Below, in pieces: positions 26,295-35,494 of a stretch of 64,000 bases of DNA. The notes under the pieces are model-generated. The model was not told the origin of the DNA. It searched no databases and worked only from the letters and a program-made list of their open reading frames with translations. A program made the position numbers and the translations under genes. Source of the stretch: Bradyrhizobium elkanii USDA 76 (GTDB taxonomy: Bacteria > Pseudomonadota > Alphaproteobacteria > Rhizobiales > Xanthobacteraceae); assembly GCF_023278185.1 (NCBI RefSeq), contig NZ_CP066356.1, positions 5,138,001 to 5,202,000 of the forward strand, read 5' to 3'. Position 1 is the first letter of the stretch. Every line of letters begins with the position of its first letter.

Positions 26295-28252
26295 TCCGGA
26301 TCGAGCCACCCATGATCGTCGTCAACGAGCCGGCCCGGCGTCCGTCGGTGCTCCACATCTTCAAGGTCTACTATCCCGACCTGTTCGGCGGCACGCTGAC
26401 GGTGATCCGCGACATCTGCGCCGGACTGAAGGACACCTTCGACGCCGCCGTGCTGGTCTGCTCGCGCTCCGGCGGCGAGCGGCAGATCGTGGTCAACGAC
26501 GTTGCAGTCGAGCGCGTGCACTCGTTCGGCGACGTGCTATCGCTGCCGGCGGCGCCGACCTATCCGTGGCGGCTGTGGCGCCGCATCGCCGAGCACGATC
26601 TGCTGGCGCTGCACGCCCCCTTCCCGCTCGCCGACCTCGTCTTCGCATTCGGGCTCGGCCGCACCCGCCCGCTGGTCGTGCACTGGCACGCCGACATCGT
26701 CTCGCACGCGGCCTTGCGCTTCCTGGTCGAGCCGATGATGCGGCGAACGCTGCGCCGGGCCGCCGCGATCATCGTCTCCGATCCGGTGCTGATCGAAACC
26801 ACGCCGCTGCTGCAGGAATTTTCCGGCAAGTGCCACGCCGTTCCGTTCGGCGTCGATGTCGCGAAATATGACCGGCCGGCCGCCCAGGCCGACGACGTCA
26901 ACGCCCGCGGCCGCCTCGTGCTCGCCTGCGGACGCCTCGTGCCCTACAAGGGATTTGACGTGCTGGTGCGCGCCGCCCATGCCCGCAATTTCGAGGTCTG
27001 GATCGTCGGCGAGGGCCGCGAGCGCGACAATCTCGAGCGGCTGATCCGCGACTACGGCCTGCAGGACCGCGTCCGCCTGCTCGGCTCGGTGTCCGAGAGC
27101 GAGCGCGTCAAGCTGATGCGCATCGCCGACGTGTTCGTGATGCCGTCGGTGACCAATGCGGAGACTTTCGGGCTGGCGCAGCTCGAGGCGATGGCCGCAG
27201 GCCGGCCGGTCGTCAACACCGCGCTCGACACCGGCGTTCCACATGTCGCCCGCGACGGCCTAGAGGCCATCACGGTGCCGCCCGGCGATCCCACCGCGCT
27301 TGCCGACGCCATCGAGACGCTGATCAACGATCCCGAGCGGCGCCGCCGCATGGGGCAGGCCGCGCGCCATCGCGCGATGACGACATACTCAACCGCAGCC
27401 TTCAAGGAGGGAGTCGAGACGGTGTATCGCAAGGTCGTTACCGAGGAGGCAGCCGCAAAGGACGCGGGGTCGTCAGCCCCAGCCCCGCGTTCCCGAACGG
27501 CAGGTTTCGTCGGCGCGATCCAGATCGCGGCAACACTGGCCTGGTCCGACGTGCGCCATCGCTACGTCCGCTCCCTCCTTGGACCCTTCTGGATGTCGAT
27601 CCAGATGGCGATCATGGTGGCCGTGCTCGGCTCGGTGATCGGCCATCTGTCCAACGCCAGCGCGGTGGCGCGGCTGCCGATGCTGGCGGCGAGCCTCACC
27701 GCATGGACCTTCCTCAACAGCGTGGTGCTCGACGCCACCACTGCGCTGCAGGGCTCGGCCAGCCTGATCAAGGATCGCGCGCTGCCGCCGGTGATCTTCC
27801 TGCTGCAATGTACCTTCCGGCAGGCGCTGTTCGCCGCCCATAACGCGGTCGTGCCGCTGCTGCTCTGGCTCGTGCTGACGCCGCGCGATGTCGGCGGCGC
27901 CGTCGCCGCCCTTCCCGGCCTCGTTCTGTTCGTGGTCTGCACGCTGGGCCTGAGCCTCGCGCTCGGCGCACTGGCGACGCGTTACCGCGACATCAAGCCG
28001 ATCATCGAGTCCTCGCTGACGCTGGCCTTCCTGGCCTCGCCGATCATCTGGACATCCGAGATGATCGATCGCGGCTCGACCGTGATGCGGCTCAATCCGC
28101 TGACGCATCTGTTTGCGATCTGGCGCGACCCGCTGGCGACCGGTCATGTCGCAACGGCAAGCGTGATCTACGTGCTGGCCTGTCTCGCTGCGCTCGCGGT
28201 CGCCGCGATCGTGACCATGACCCATCTGCGCAAAGCGGCATTCTGGATCTAG
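26291..28252 (+). CDS. Glycosyltransferase (GT4) fused to ABC-2 polysaccharide-export permease
   Basis: A 653-aa two-domain protein. Residues about 18-380 are a GT-B glycosyltransferase of family 4: GGTLTVIRDI acceptor region, a GRLVPYKGFDVLVRA loop, and NAETFGLAQLEAMAAGRPVV as the E-x7-E nucleotide-sugar region. A Glu/Ala/Pro/Ser linker (about 381-402) leads into a complete ABC-2 permease (about 403-653) with the RHRYVRSLLGPFW entry motif and six hydrophobic segments, as in Wzm/KpsM. GAGGAGG at 27443-27449 looks like a relic ribosome-binding site in the linker, but no start codon follows it. The frame is continuous. It would couple sugar addition to export at the inner membrane (inference). 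Confidence 0.88.
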   Translation: MIRIEPPMIVVNEPARRPSVLHIFKVYYPDLFGGTLTVIRDICAGLKDTFDAAVLVCSRSGGERQIVVNDVAVERVHSFGDVLSLPAAPTYPWRLWRRIAEHDLLALHAPFPLADLVFAFGLGRTRPLVVHWHADIVSHAALRFLVEPMMRRTLRRAAAIIVSDPVLIETTPLLQEFSGKCHAVPFGVDVAKYDRPAAQADDVNARGRLVLACGRLVPYKGFDVLVRAAHARNFEVWIVGEGRERDNLERLIRDYGLQDRVRLLGSVSESERVKLMRIADVFVMPSVTNAETFGLAQLEAMAAGRPVVNTALDTGVPHVARDGLEAITVPPGDPTALADAIETLINDPERRRRMGQAARHRAMTTYSTAAFKEGVETVYRKVVTEEAAAKDAGSSAPAPRSRTAGFVGAIQIAATLAWSDVRHRYVRSLLGPFWMSIQMAIMVAVLGSVIGHLSNASAVARLPMLAASLTAWTFLNSVVLDATTALQGSASLIKDRALPPVIFLLQCTFRQALFAAHNAVVPLLLWLVLTPRDVGGAVAALPGLVLFVVCTLGLSLALGALATRYRDIKPIIESSLTLAFLASPIIWTSEMIDRGSTVMRLNPLTHLFAIWRDPLATGHVATASVIYVLACLAALAVAAIVTMTHLRKAAFWI

Positions 28253-28255
28253 GGC

Positions 28256-28996
28256 ATGGCAAGCATCCACCTCCGCGACGTCTGCCTCGATTATCCGCTG
28301 TACGGCGCCTACGACTTCTCGCTGAAGCGCCGCCTGCTCGGCCGCCTGTTCCGCCAGACCAGCGAGATGCGGACCATCCGCGCGGTCGACGGCATTTCGA
28401 TCGAGGCGAAGGCCGGCGCACGCATCGGCCTCGCCGGCCCGAACGGCTCCGGCAAGTCCACCCTGCTGCGGCTCATCGCCGGCGTGTTCCCGGCGACCAG
28501 CGGCCGCGTCGAGATCTCCGGCAACATCGTGCCGCTGCTCGGCTTAGGGGCCGGCGTCAATCTCGATTTCGTCGCCGCCGACAATATCAGCCTGCTGCTG
28601 CGGATCGCGGGACGCAAGCCGACGCCCGCGATCCTGGACGAGATCTGGGCGTTCACGGAACTCGAGGAGCGCATGCGGCGACTGCCGCTGCGCATGTTCT
28701 CGTCGGGCATGCTGATGCGCGTGCTGTTCGCGACCGCGACCGCGTTTCCCGCCGACATCCTGCTGCTCGACGAATGGCTCAGCGTGGTCGACGAGAATTT
28801 CTCGGCCAAGGCCGAGCAGCGGCTGCGCAAGATGGTCGAGACCGCGGCGATCGTGATCATCGCCTCGCACGACCACGCCCTGCTGCGCCGGACCTGCAAC
28901 AGCATCATCAATCTCGATCACGGCCGCATCGCCAGCACCGCCGCGCTGGATGCGCCCGCCCCGCATCACCTCGAGCTCAGAGAAATCAGCGCATGA
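28256..28996 (+). CDS. ABC transporter ATPase for polysaccharide export (KpsT/Wzt-like)
   Basis: A 246-aa ATPase and partner of the fused permease. Walker A is GPNGSGKST, the signature is the KpsT-type FSSGMLMR, Walker B is DILLLDEW, and the H-loop is ASHDH. The N-terminal YPLYGAYDFSLKRRLLG stretch is typical of polysaccharide exporters. It lacks the C-terminal carbohydrate-binding domain of O9a-type Wzt, so substrate selection may lie elsewhere, perhaps in the fused glycosyltransferase. It starts 3 nt after the fusion gene and its stop overlaps the next start (ATGA). Confidence 0.93.
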   Translation: MASIHLRDVCLDYPLYGAYDFSLKRRLLGRLFRQTSEMRTIRAVDGISIEAKAGARIGLAGPNGSGKSTLLRLIAGVFPATSGRVEISGNIVPLLGLGAGVNLDFVAADNISLLLRIAGRKPTPAILDEIWAFTELEERMRRLPLRMFSSGMLMRVLFATATAFPADILLLDEWLSVVDENFSAKAEQRLRKMVETAAIVIIASHDHALLRRTCNSIINLDHGRIASTAALDAPAPHHLELREISA

Positions 28997-30420
28997 CAAA
29001 GATCCTGGTCGTCAGCGAGGCGCTTGGCGAGCCCAACCACAAGCGCGGCATCTTCCATTTCACCCGTGAATTGATCCGCTCGCTGGCCGGCGACGGCCAT
29101 GCCCTGACCCTCGTCGTGGAGACCACGCGCCGGTACCGGAAGCTGCGCCGCAGGCAGCGGCGGACGCGCTTGCTGCCCGAGGACTCACGGCTGATCGAAC
29201 TGCTCGCGCTCTATCGCTACCTCGATGAAACCGACATGAACTCGCCGATCATGCGCGGCGGCCTGCGCCGCACCGTCAACTGGTTCAAGCACAAGATCAA
29301 CGCGGCGACCTCGCTCGAATTCATCATCGCCTTCCTGCGCTCGATTCATCTGCTGCCGACCAGCGTCAAGCTGATCGAGAACCGGACCGAGGGCCTCGAA
29401 TACATTCCGACCGATTTGCGCCATCTCGAGTTGTTCGGCGATTTCCTGCTCGAGCCCGGCTTCTACAGCTATCAGGATACGTCGGCCCTGACCCGGTTGC
29501 CGCCGCCACGGGTCGATGCGCGCGACTACGACGTCATTCTCATCGACACCCCGACCCGGGTGGCGATCCAGCGCCGCCCGGACGCAAAGGTGATTTGCGT
29601 CGTGCATGACCTGTTGCCGATCACCGATCTCAAGCTGGATGACATCGCAACCCGCCTGTTCCTGTCGCGCCTTTTCACCAGCGTGAATCAGGCCGACGAG
29701 CTCGCCTTCGTCTCGAACTACAGCATGAACCGCTTCCGCGCCCTGCTCCCGCAATATGCGCATATTCCGGCGCGAGTGGTCTATCCGCGGACCCGTTTCG
29801 GCGTCGCGGAAGCGCCGCTTGCGCCAGTGCCGACAGCGGTCCCGGCACGGCCGGGCTTCGTCGTCATCGTCTCGAACGAGCCCCGCAAGAACCTCGCGGC
29901 CGTCATCCGCGCCTTCCGCAAGCTGCCGGAGGCCGATCTCGTCGTGATCGGCTATGCCGGCGGCGCCAACCAGGCGCGCAACCTGCCGAACAACGTCCGC
30001 TTCTCCGGCTATGTCGACGAGCACGAGAAGGCGGCACTGATCGCGGGCGCGCACGGCCTGATCATGCCGAGCCTCGCCGAAGGCTTTGGCGTCCCGATCA
30101 TCGAGGCATTCGCGGCCAATACTCCCGTGCTGTGCTCGGACATTCCGGTGTTCCGCGAGGTCGCGGGCGAGCTTGCGGACTATTTCGATCCGTTCTCGAC
30201 CGACTCGATTTGCGCATCGGTGCGGCGCGTGCTGGCGCAGCAGGAGCAATGGCGCGACCGGATCCGCGCGCGACGGACCGAGCTGGCCGAGCGGTTCGGC
30301 CATCACACCCAGGCGCGCGACCTGCTGTCGCATCGGGCTGCCTCGGACGTCGCGGCCGCCGCCGCGGCGCTCACCGCCGCGATGGCGACCTTCAACGGCG
30401 CAACCGCGCACGGCGTGTGA
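28993..30420 (+). CDS. Glycosyltransferase family 4 protein
   Basis: A 475-aa protein starting MTKILVVSEALGEPNHKRG. The N-terminal domain begins with a GT-B strand and a GIFHFTRELIRSL acceptor loop. The C-terminal domain has SNEPRKNLAAVIRAF and PSLAEGFGVPIIEAFAANTPVL, the conserved donor-binding region with the E-x7-E pattern. A positively charged stretch (RRYRKLRRRQRRTR) at about 46-59 may contact the membrane. The sugar donor cannot be read from the sequence. It overlaps the ABC ATPase gene by 4 nt. Confidence 0.9.
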   Translation: MTKILVVSEALGEPNHKRGIFHFTRELIRSLAGDGHALTLVVETTRRYRKLRRRQRRTRLLPEDSRLIELLALYRYLDETDMNSPIMRGGLRRTVNWFKHKINAATSLEFIIAFLRSIHLLPTSVKLIENRTEGLEYIPTDLRHLELFGDFLLEPGFYSYQDTSALTRLPPPRVDARDYDVILIDTPTRVAIQRRPDAKVICVVHDLLPITDLKLDDIATRLFLSRLFTSVNQADELAFVSNYSMNRFRALLPQYAHIPARVVYPRTRFGVAEAPLAPVPTAVPARPGFVVIVSNEPRKNLAAVIRAFRKLPEADLVVIGYAGGANQARNLPNNVRFSGYVDEHEKAALIAGAHGLIMPSLAEGFGVPIIEAFAANTPVLCSDIPVFREVAGELADYFDPFSTDSICASVRRVLAQQEQWRDRIRARRTELAERFGHHTQARDLLSHRAASDVAAAAAALTAAMATFNGATAHGV

Positions 30421-30426
30421 CCGGTC

Positions 30427-31737
30427 ATGAGTACCGATTCCGACGCCATCGGTCTCGCAATCGAACCGCCAGCACGATGGCGCGATCGCGTCCGCGCCTG
30501 GTCCGGCTCAGTCGCCTATGTCCGCGCCACCGATGTCGTGATCGCCCTGGCCGCGGCGGCGCTACCCTGGTCGACAACGGCACTCGCCGTCTTCATGCTG
30601 CTGTGGCTTGTCGCCGAGATCCCGACCATCGACTGGGAGCAGTTCATGCTCGACCTCGCGGAGCCGGCCTTTGCGTTGCCGATCGCGCTGGTCGCACTTG
30701 CCGTGATCGGCGTGGCGTGGTCGGAGACGAGTTGGGCCGAGCGGCTGCAGGGCATCAAGCCGCTCGGCAAGCTGCTGCTGCTGCCGTTCCTGCTCGGCTA
30801 TTTCCAGCGCTCGCAGCGCGGGCTCTGGGTGTTCCTGGCCTTCCTGGTGTCGTGCACGGTGCTGATGATCCTGTCCTGGATCGTGCTGGCGCTGCCGCAG
30901 CTCAAGCTCGCGCACACCGCCTCCGACGGCGTGCCGGTCAAGAACTACCTCGACCAGAGCCAGGAGTTCGCGCTCTGCGCCTTCGCGCTGGCGCTGCCGG
31001 CATTGACGGCGCTGCGGGCCCGGCAATGGCGCATTGCAGGCGGCGCCATCGCGCTGATGCTGCTGTTCATCGCCAACATGCTCTATGTCGTCTCGGCGCG
31101 GACCGCGCTGGTCTACATGCCGGTGCTGCTGATCCTGTTCGCCTCGCTGCATCTGTCGCGGCGCGCCACGCGGCTGCTGTTCGCAGGCGTCGCGGTCACC
31201 AGCCTCGTGGTCTGGACCACGTCCCCTTACCTGCGCCAACGCATCGCCGACGTCGGCATCGAGTATCGCGCCCACGACACCTCCGGCATCGCCTCGACCG
31301 CGCAGCGCCTGACCTATTGGCGGAAGTCGGTGAAGTTCATCGCCGGCGCACCGTGGCTCGGCCACGGCACCGGCGCGATCAGGCAGATGTTCACGCAGGA
31401 TGCCGTCGGACAAACCGGCCTTCAGGCCGAGGTGATCAACAACCCGCACAACCAGACCCTCAACGTCGCTATCCAGTGGGGACTGATCGGCATCGTGCTG
31501 CTCTACGCGATGTGGACCAGCCACGTCAGGTTGTTCGCCGGCCGCGATCCCGTGAGCTGGATCGGACTCACCGTGGTCGTGCAGAACATCACGAGCTCGC
31601 TGCTCAATTCGCACCTGTCCGATTTTCACGAAGGCTGGATGTACGTGATCGGCGTCGGCGTCGCCGGCGGCATGGCGCTCCGCGCCCGCCGGCCGGAGAG
31701 GATTTTGGCGGACGCCTGCGGTGCACCCCCGCGATAA
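30427..31737 (+). CDS. O-antigen ligase/polymerase-like membrane protein
   Basis: A 436-aa protein with about ten to twelve hydrophobic segments and one larger periplasmic loop at about 270-345, the outline of the WaaL/Wzy superfamily. The loop contains RLTYWRKSVKFIAGAPWLGHGTG and EVINNPHNQTLNVAIQWG; the GxGxG and NPHN(x)xL patterns are typical of O-antigen ligases. It would polymerise glycan or transfer it to a lipid acceptor in the periplasm. It starts 6 nt after the glycosyltransferase gene and is the last gene of the operon. Confidence 0.88.
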   Translation: MSTDSDAIGLAIEPPARWRDRVRAWSGSVAYVRATDVVIALAAAALPWSTTALAVFMLLWLVAEIPTIDWEQFMLDLAEPAFALPIALVALAVIGVAWSETSWAERLQGIKPLGKLLLLPFLLGYFQRSQRGLWVFLAFLVSCTVLMILSWIVLALPQLKLAHTASDGVPVKNYLDQSQEFALCAFALALPALTALRARQWRIAGGAIALMLLFIANMLYVVSARTALVYMPVLLILFASLHLSRRATRLLFAGVAVTSLVVWTTSPYLRQRIADVGIEYRAHDTSGIASTAQRLTYWRKSVKFIAGAPWLGHGTGAIRQMFTQDAVGQTGLQAEVINNPHNQTLNVAIQWGLIGIVLLYAMWTSHVRLFAGRDPVSWIGLTVVVQNITSSLLNSHLSDFHEGWMYVIGVGVAGGMALRARRPERILADACGAPPR

Positions 31738-31756
31738 TACGCGCAGCATATTCGGT

Positions 31757-31878
31757 GTCGTCCCGGCGCAAGCCGGGACCCATAACCACAAATGCTGATT
31801 GTTGCGCGATGCTGGAACGACGAGTCCCTTCAACAACATCCGCTGCGGCGTATGGGTCCCGGCCTGCGCCGGGACGAC
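31757..31878. repeat. Inverted pair of GTCGTCCCGGC repeats
   Basis: GTCGTCCCGGCGCAAGCCGG running to CCCATA at 31784 is mirrored by TATGGGTCCCGG (from 31851) to CGCCGGGACGAC at 31878. The pair forms a long hairpin with a roughly 65-nt loop between the O-antigen-ligase gene and the convergent binding-protein gene. It is a dispersed repeat type I associate with Bradyrhizobium. Confidence 0.75.
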
Positions 31879-31923
31879 AGCGGTGTTTGTAGCGCTAGCA
31901 ACGCCTTCATAACGACCACTCGC

Positions 31924-33180
31924 CTACCGCGACGCCTCGTGCCCGACCTCGCCGGTGATGACGTCGCCGAACAGCTCCCACGCCTCGCCGTTGAAGCGCA
32001 TCAGCTGCATCTGCTCGATCGGGAAGTAGTCGTCGGGGGAGGTGTTGACCATGACGCCCGGCAGCATCAGGTCGGAGTGGAAGTTCTTCAGGCTGGCGGC
32101 CTGCTTCATCACGTTCTCGCGCGTGAGATTGTCGCCGCACTGCCTCAAGACCTGCATCATCGCCTCGGCCTGGACATAGCCATAGAGGTTGTTGGCGTTG
32201 GCCTTGTCGCCGTCGGGGTAATATTTGTCCATGAAGGCGCGCCAGCTTTGCACCGCCGGATCCTTGTCCCAGGTCGGATCGGTCGGATCCTTCAGATAGG
32301 CGGTCGAGATGATGCCCTTGGAGAACTCGAGGCCGGCCGGCTTCAGCACCGAGGCGACCGAGGTCGCGGTGTTGGCGAGGAAGAATTTCGGCCTCCAGCC
32401 GAGCTCACCCACTTTCCGGATCGCCTGCGCCGAGCCCTTCGGCGCCGCCCAGGAGAAGAAGATGTCGGCGCCGGAATCGTGCAGCGCGACGATCTGCGAA
32501 TCGATCGAGGGATCGGAGACCTCGTACGACTTGTCGGCGATGATCATGCCGACCTTGTCGCCGAGCCCGTCCTTCAGGCCCTTGAACTGATCCTTGCCGG
32601 CATCGTCATTCTGCCAGAACACCGCGATCTTGCTGTCGGGGAATTTGTCGCGAATGTACTTGGCGTAGATGCGTCCCTCGCTCTGGTAGTTGGGCTGAAA
32701 GCCCATCGTCCAGGGGAAGTTCTTGGGGTCGCCGAATTTGGTGCCGCCGGAGGCGACGAACAATTGCGGCACCTTCTTGGCATTCATGTATTTTATGATT
32801 GCCGAATTGGACGGCGTGCCGAGCGGCTGGAAGATCAACAGCACCTCGTCGCTCTCGACCAGCTTGCGCGCCTGCTCGATCGCCTTCGGCGGCGAATAGG
32901 CGTCGTCATAGCTGATGAAGTTGATCTTGCGGCCGTTGATGCCGCCCTGATCGTTGATCATCCTGAAGAAGGCGGCCTCGGTCTTGCCGATCACGCCGTA
33001 GGACGACGCCGGGCCGCTATATGGCATGATGTTGCCGATCTTGATTTCGCCATCACTCGCGCCGGGATCGTATTTCTTCTGCGCGGTGGCCGCGGTCGCG
33101 GTCAGTGCGACCGAGGTCGCGATCAGCGCGGCACTTGCGAATGCCGCGATTGCGCCAATATATCCGAAACGAGCCGGCAT
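31924..33180 (-). CDS. ABC transporter substrate-binding protein (LivJ/branched-chain amino acid type)
   Basis: A 418-aa periplasmic binding protein starting MPARFGYIGAIAAF at 33180 with GGGAG upstream. A signal peptide ends around TATAAT-AQ (AxA type). The mature part begins KYDPGASDGEIKIGNIMPYSGP, the usual start of type I (Peripla_BP_6) amino-acid-type receptors. It contains FIFQPLGTPSN-like and SEGRIYAKYI blocks of the same family. No permease or ATPase genes adjoin it, so it is an orphan receptor in this window. The ligand may be an amino acid, amide or aromatic acid. Confidence 0.9.
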   Translation of the reverse strand: MPARFGYIGAIAAFASAALIATSVALTATAATAQKKYDPGASDGEIKIGNIMPYSGPASSYGVIGKTEAAFFRMINDQGGINGRKINFISYDDAYSPPKAIEQARKLVESDEVLLIFQPLGTPSNSAIIKYMNAKKVPQLFVASGGTKFGDPKNFPWTMGFQPNYQSEGRIYAKYIRDKFPDSKIAVFWQNDDAGKDQFKGLKDGLGDKVGMIIADKSYEVSDPSIDSQIVALHDSGADIFFSWAAPKGSAQAIRKVGELGWRPKFFLANTATSVASVLKPAGLEFSKGIISTAYLKDPTDPTWDKDPAVQSWRAFMDKYYPDGDKANANNLYGYVQAEAMMQVLRQCGDNLTRENVMKQAASLKNFHSDLMLPGVMVNTSPDDYFPIEQMQLMRFNGEAWELFGDVITGEVGHEASR

Positions 33181-33340
33181 CGTTTTCTCCCGATTTTTGT
33201 CGTTGGTTTTGGCGGCAAGTCTCGCAAGAGACGCATTTGCTGGCAAGCGCTGGGTTTTTCCGTTGGGCGAAACGGCATTGTTGCCTGGCGCTATTTATGA
33301 TTGAAGGTCGATCTGGGGATCACGAGTCGAGGCGTTCTGA

Positions 33341-35494
33341 TTGCGTAAACCGGACATCCGTACCGGTCCGCGGCATCCGCATCTTGCGGCCGCGGGCTAT
33401 GGGATCACGCGCCGCCTCAGCGAGTCCGCGCTGGCGAAGCGTGGCCTGCACAAGGCCAATGGCGAGTTCGCGCAGCGCACGATCGCGTCGATCCGCGAAA
33501 AGCTGCAACGCGGCGAGACCGTCTACATCGCCGGCCTCGCCTGCCCCGGCACGCACAATACCGGCGTCGCGCTGGTCGAGATCACCCAGAAGGACGGACC
33601 GCGCCTGATCGTCAACAACGAGGAAGAGCGCTTCTCCGGCAACAAGCACACCAACGAGTTCCCGCAACACGCGCTCGACGACATGCGCAGGGTGTTGCAG
33701 CGGATGGGCCGCGACGTCGGCGATATCGCCGCCTTCGTCACGACGTGGGACTATCCGGCGCTGCTGGCGATGCTGATCCGCACCTCGCTCGAGGAAGCGC
33801 CGGCCAGCCTCAAATTGCTGCGCGCCCCGATCGCACCGGCGATCAATCTGCGCCAGCTGGATCAGGTGCGGCGGCTGTCGCGCCGGCTCGGCAGGATGTA
33901 CGGGCTCGACAAGCAATTGCCGCTGATCTGCATGCCGCATCACGACAATCACGCCTGGTACTCATTCACCGCCTCGCCGTTCGCCGATACGCGCGAGCGT
34001 GTTGCGATCGCGGTGCTCGACGGCACCGGCGACGTCGGCTCGATCTCGCTCTATGTCGCCGAGAACGGCGAGATGAAGCAGCTTTATTGCAATGAGAGCC
34101 TGTTCGACTCGCTCGGTGCTTTCTACACGGTGATCTCATCCAGCCAGGGCGGCTGGACCTGGCTCTCCAGCGAGGGCCGCTACATGGGCGCCGCCGCCTG
34201 GGGCGACATGAACCGCGCCACCAATCCGTATTATCAGCGCCTGAAGGCGGTGCTGCAGCTCGGGCCCAACGGCAGCGTGCAGCTCAATCGCGCGATGGCC
34301 AATTGGTACGCCGATCCCGCCGACAATCCCTATCATCAGCCGCTGATCGACATTCTCGGCCCGCCGCTGCGGCCGGACCAGCTCTGGAATCCCGACGCCG
34401 TGCTGCGCGTCGAGGACATCAATCACCGCCCCGGCACCAAGGACCGCGTCGACAAGGCGGCCGCGACGCAATTGGTGTTCGAGGACGCGATGATCCATGT
34501 CATCGACCATCTCTTGCGCACCACCGGCACCGACCGCCTGGTGCTGACCGGGGGCGTCGCGCTGAACGCGCTCGGCAACATGCGGCTGCTCGAGCATTTC
34601 GACGAGGCGTGGTTCGAGCGGGCGCAGCAGCGCAAGACGCGGCTGCATATGTGGGTGCCGCCGGTGCCTGGCGATCCCGGCGTGCCGATCGGCGCGGCCT
34701 GGCTGTTCGCGCACATGGCGGGCGCGCCGCGCGGCGCGCCGCTGTCGCACGCATTCTATTGCGGCCTGCCGCCCTCGAACGCCGACATCGCGACGGCGCT
34801 GCAGGCCGACGACGTCGCCTCGACCGAGATCGGCAATGTGGCGACTTCAGAAGGGCGCGACGCGGTTGCCGACCTGATGGCGTCCATGGTCGCGCAAGGC
34901 GGCGTGATCGCGATCTACCAGGGCGCGGCCGAAACCGGCCCGCGCGCGCTCGGCCACCGCTCGATCCTCGCCAATCCCTGCGATCCCGAGGTGCGCGAGC
35001 GGCTCAACGAGCGCGTCAAGTATCGCGAGGCGATCCGGCCGCTGGCGCCGATGGCGACGCTAGAGGCCGCGCGCGACTATTTCGAGCTCGAAGACGGCGC
35101 GTCCGACGCCGACTACAACGCCTATAACTACATGGTGCTCACGGCGCATTCGAAGCCCGAGGCGCGCGCGAAGATTCCGGCGGTGGTGCATGCCGACGGC
35201 ACCGGCCGCATCCAGATCGTGCGCGAGACCGACGATCCCCTCACCCATGCCTATCTGAAGGCGCTCGGCCGCCATATCGGCGTCGAGATGTCGGTCAACA
35301 CCTCGTTCAACGTCGCAGGTCCGATCGCGCAGACGCCGGCGCAGGCGATGGACACGCTGCGCCGCTCCAAGGGACTCGATGCCGTGGTGCTGGTCGCCGA
35401 CGACGGTACCGCCTATGCCGCCTGGCACGGCGGCGAGCGCGACAGCGGACGCTTCAGCGGATGGTATGCGGCGTGGAAGCAGGCCCGCGGCTGA
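33341..35494 (+). CDS. NodU/CmcH-family carbamoyltransferase
   Basis: A 717-aa protein from a TTG start at 33341 with CGAGG 8 nt upstream. The N-terminal Kae1/ASKHA-like domain carries HHDNHAWYSF near residues 200-208 (the HxxxH metal site) and LDGTGDVGS. The C-terminal YrdC-like domain has the block around ETGPRALGHRSIL and VNTSFNVAG, both hallmarks of O-carbamoyltransferases. These enzymes transfer carbamoyl from carbamoyl phosphate to a hydroxyl group of a sugar or secondary metabolite. The first 60 residues are an extension over NodU. Its position after the polysaccharide operon suggests glycan carbamoylation (inference). Its 3' end overlaps the convergent DMT gene by 41 nt. Confidence 0.9.
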   Translation: MRKPDIRTGPRHPHLAAAGYGITRRLSESALAKRGLHKANGEFAQRTIASIREKLQRGETVYIAGLACPGTHNTGVALVEITQKDGPRLIVNNEEERFSGNKHTNEFPQHALDDMRRVLQRMGRDVGDIAAFVTTWDYPALLAMLIRTSLEEAPASLKLLRAPIAPAINLRQLDQVRRLSRRLGRMYGLDKQLPLICMPHHDNHAWYSFTASPFADTRERVAIAVLDGTGDVGSISLYVAENGEMKQLYCNESLFDSLGAFYTVISSSQGGWTWLSSEGRYMGAAAWGDMNRATNPYYQRLKAVLQLGPNGSVQLNRAMANWYADPADNPYHQPLIDILGPPLRPDQLWNPDAVLRVEDINHRPGTKDRVDKAAATQLVFEDAMIHVIDHLLRTTGTDRLVLTGGVALNALGNMRLLEHFDEAWFERAQQRKTRLHMWVPPVPGDPGVPIGAAWLFAHMAGAPRGAPLSHAFYCGLPPSNADIATALQADDVASTEIGNVATSEGRDAVADLMASMVAQGGVIAIYQGAAETGPRALGHRSILANPCDPEVRERLNERVKYREAIRPLAPMATLEAARDYFELEDGASDADYNAYNYMVLTAHSKPEARAKIPAVVHADGTGRIQIVRETDDPLTHAYLKALGRHIGVEMSVNTSFNVAGPIAQTPAQAMDTLRRSKGLDAVVLVADDGTAYAAWHGGERDSGRFSGWYAAWKQARG

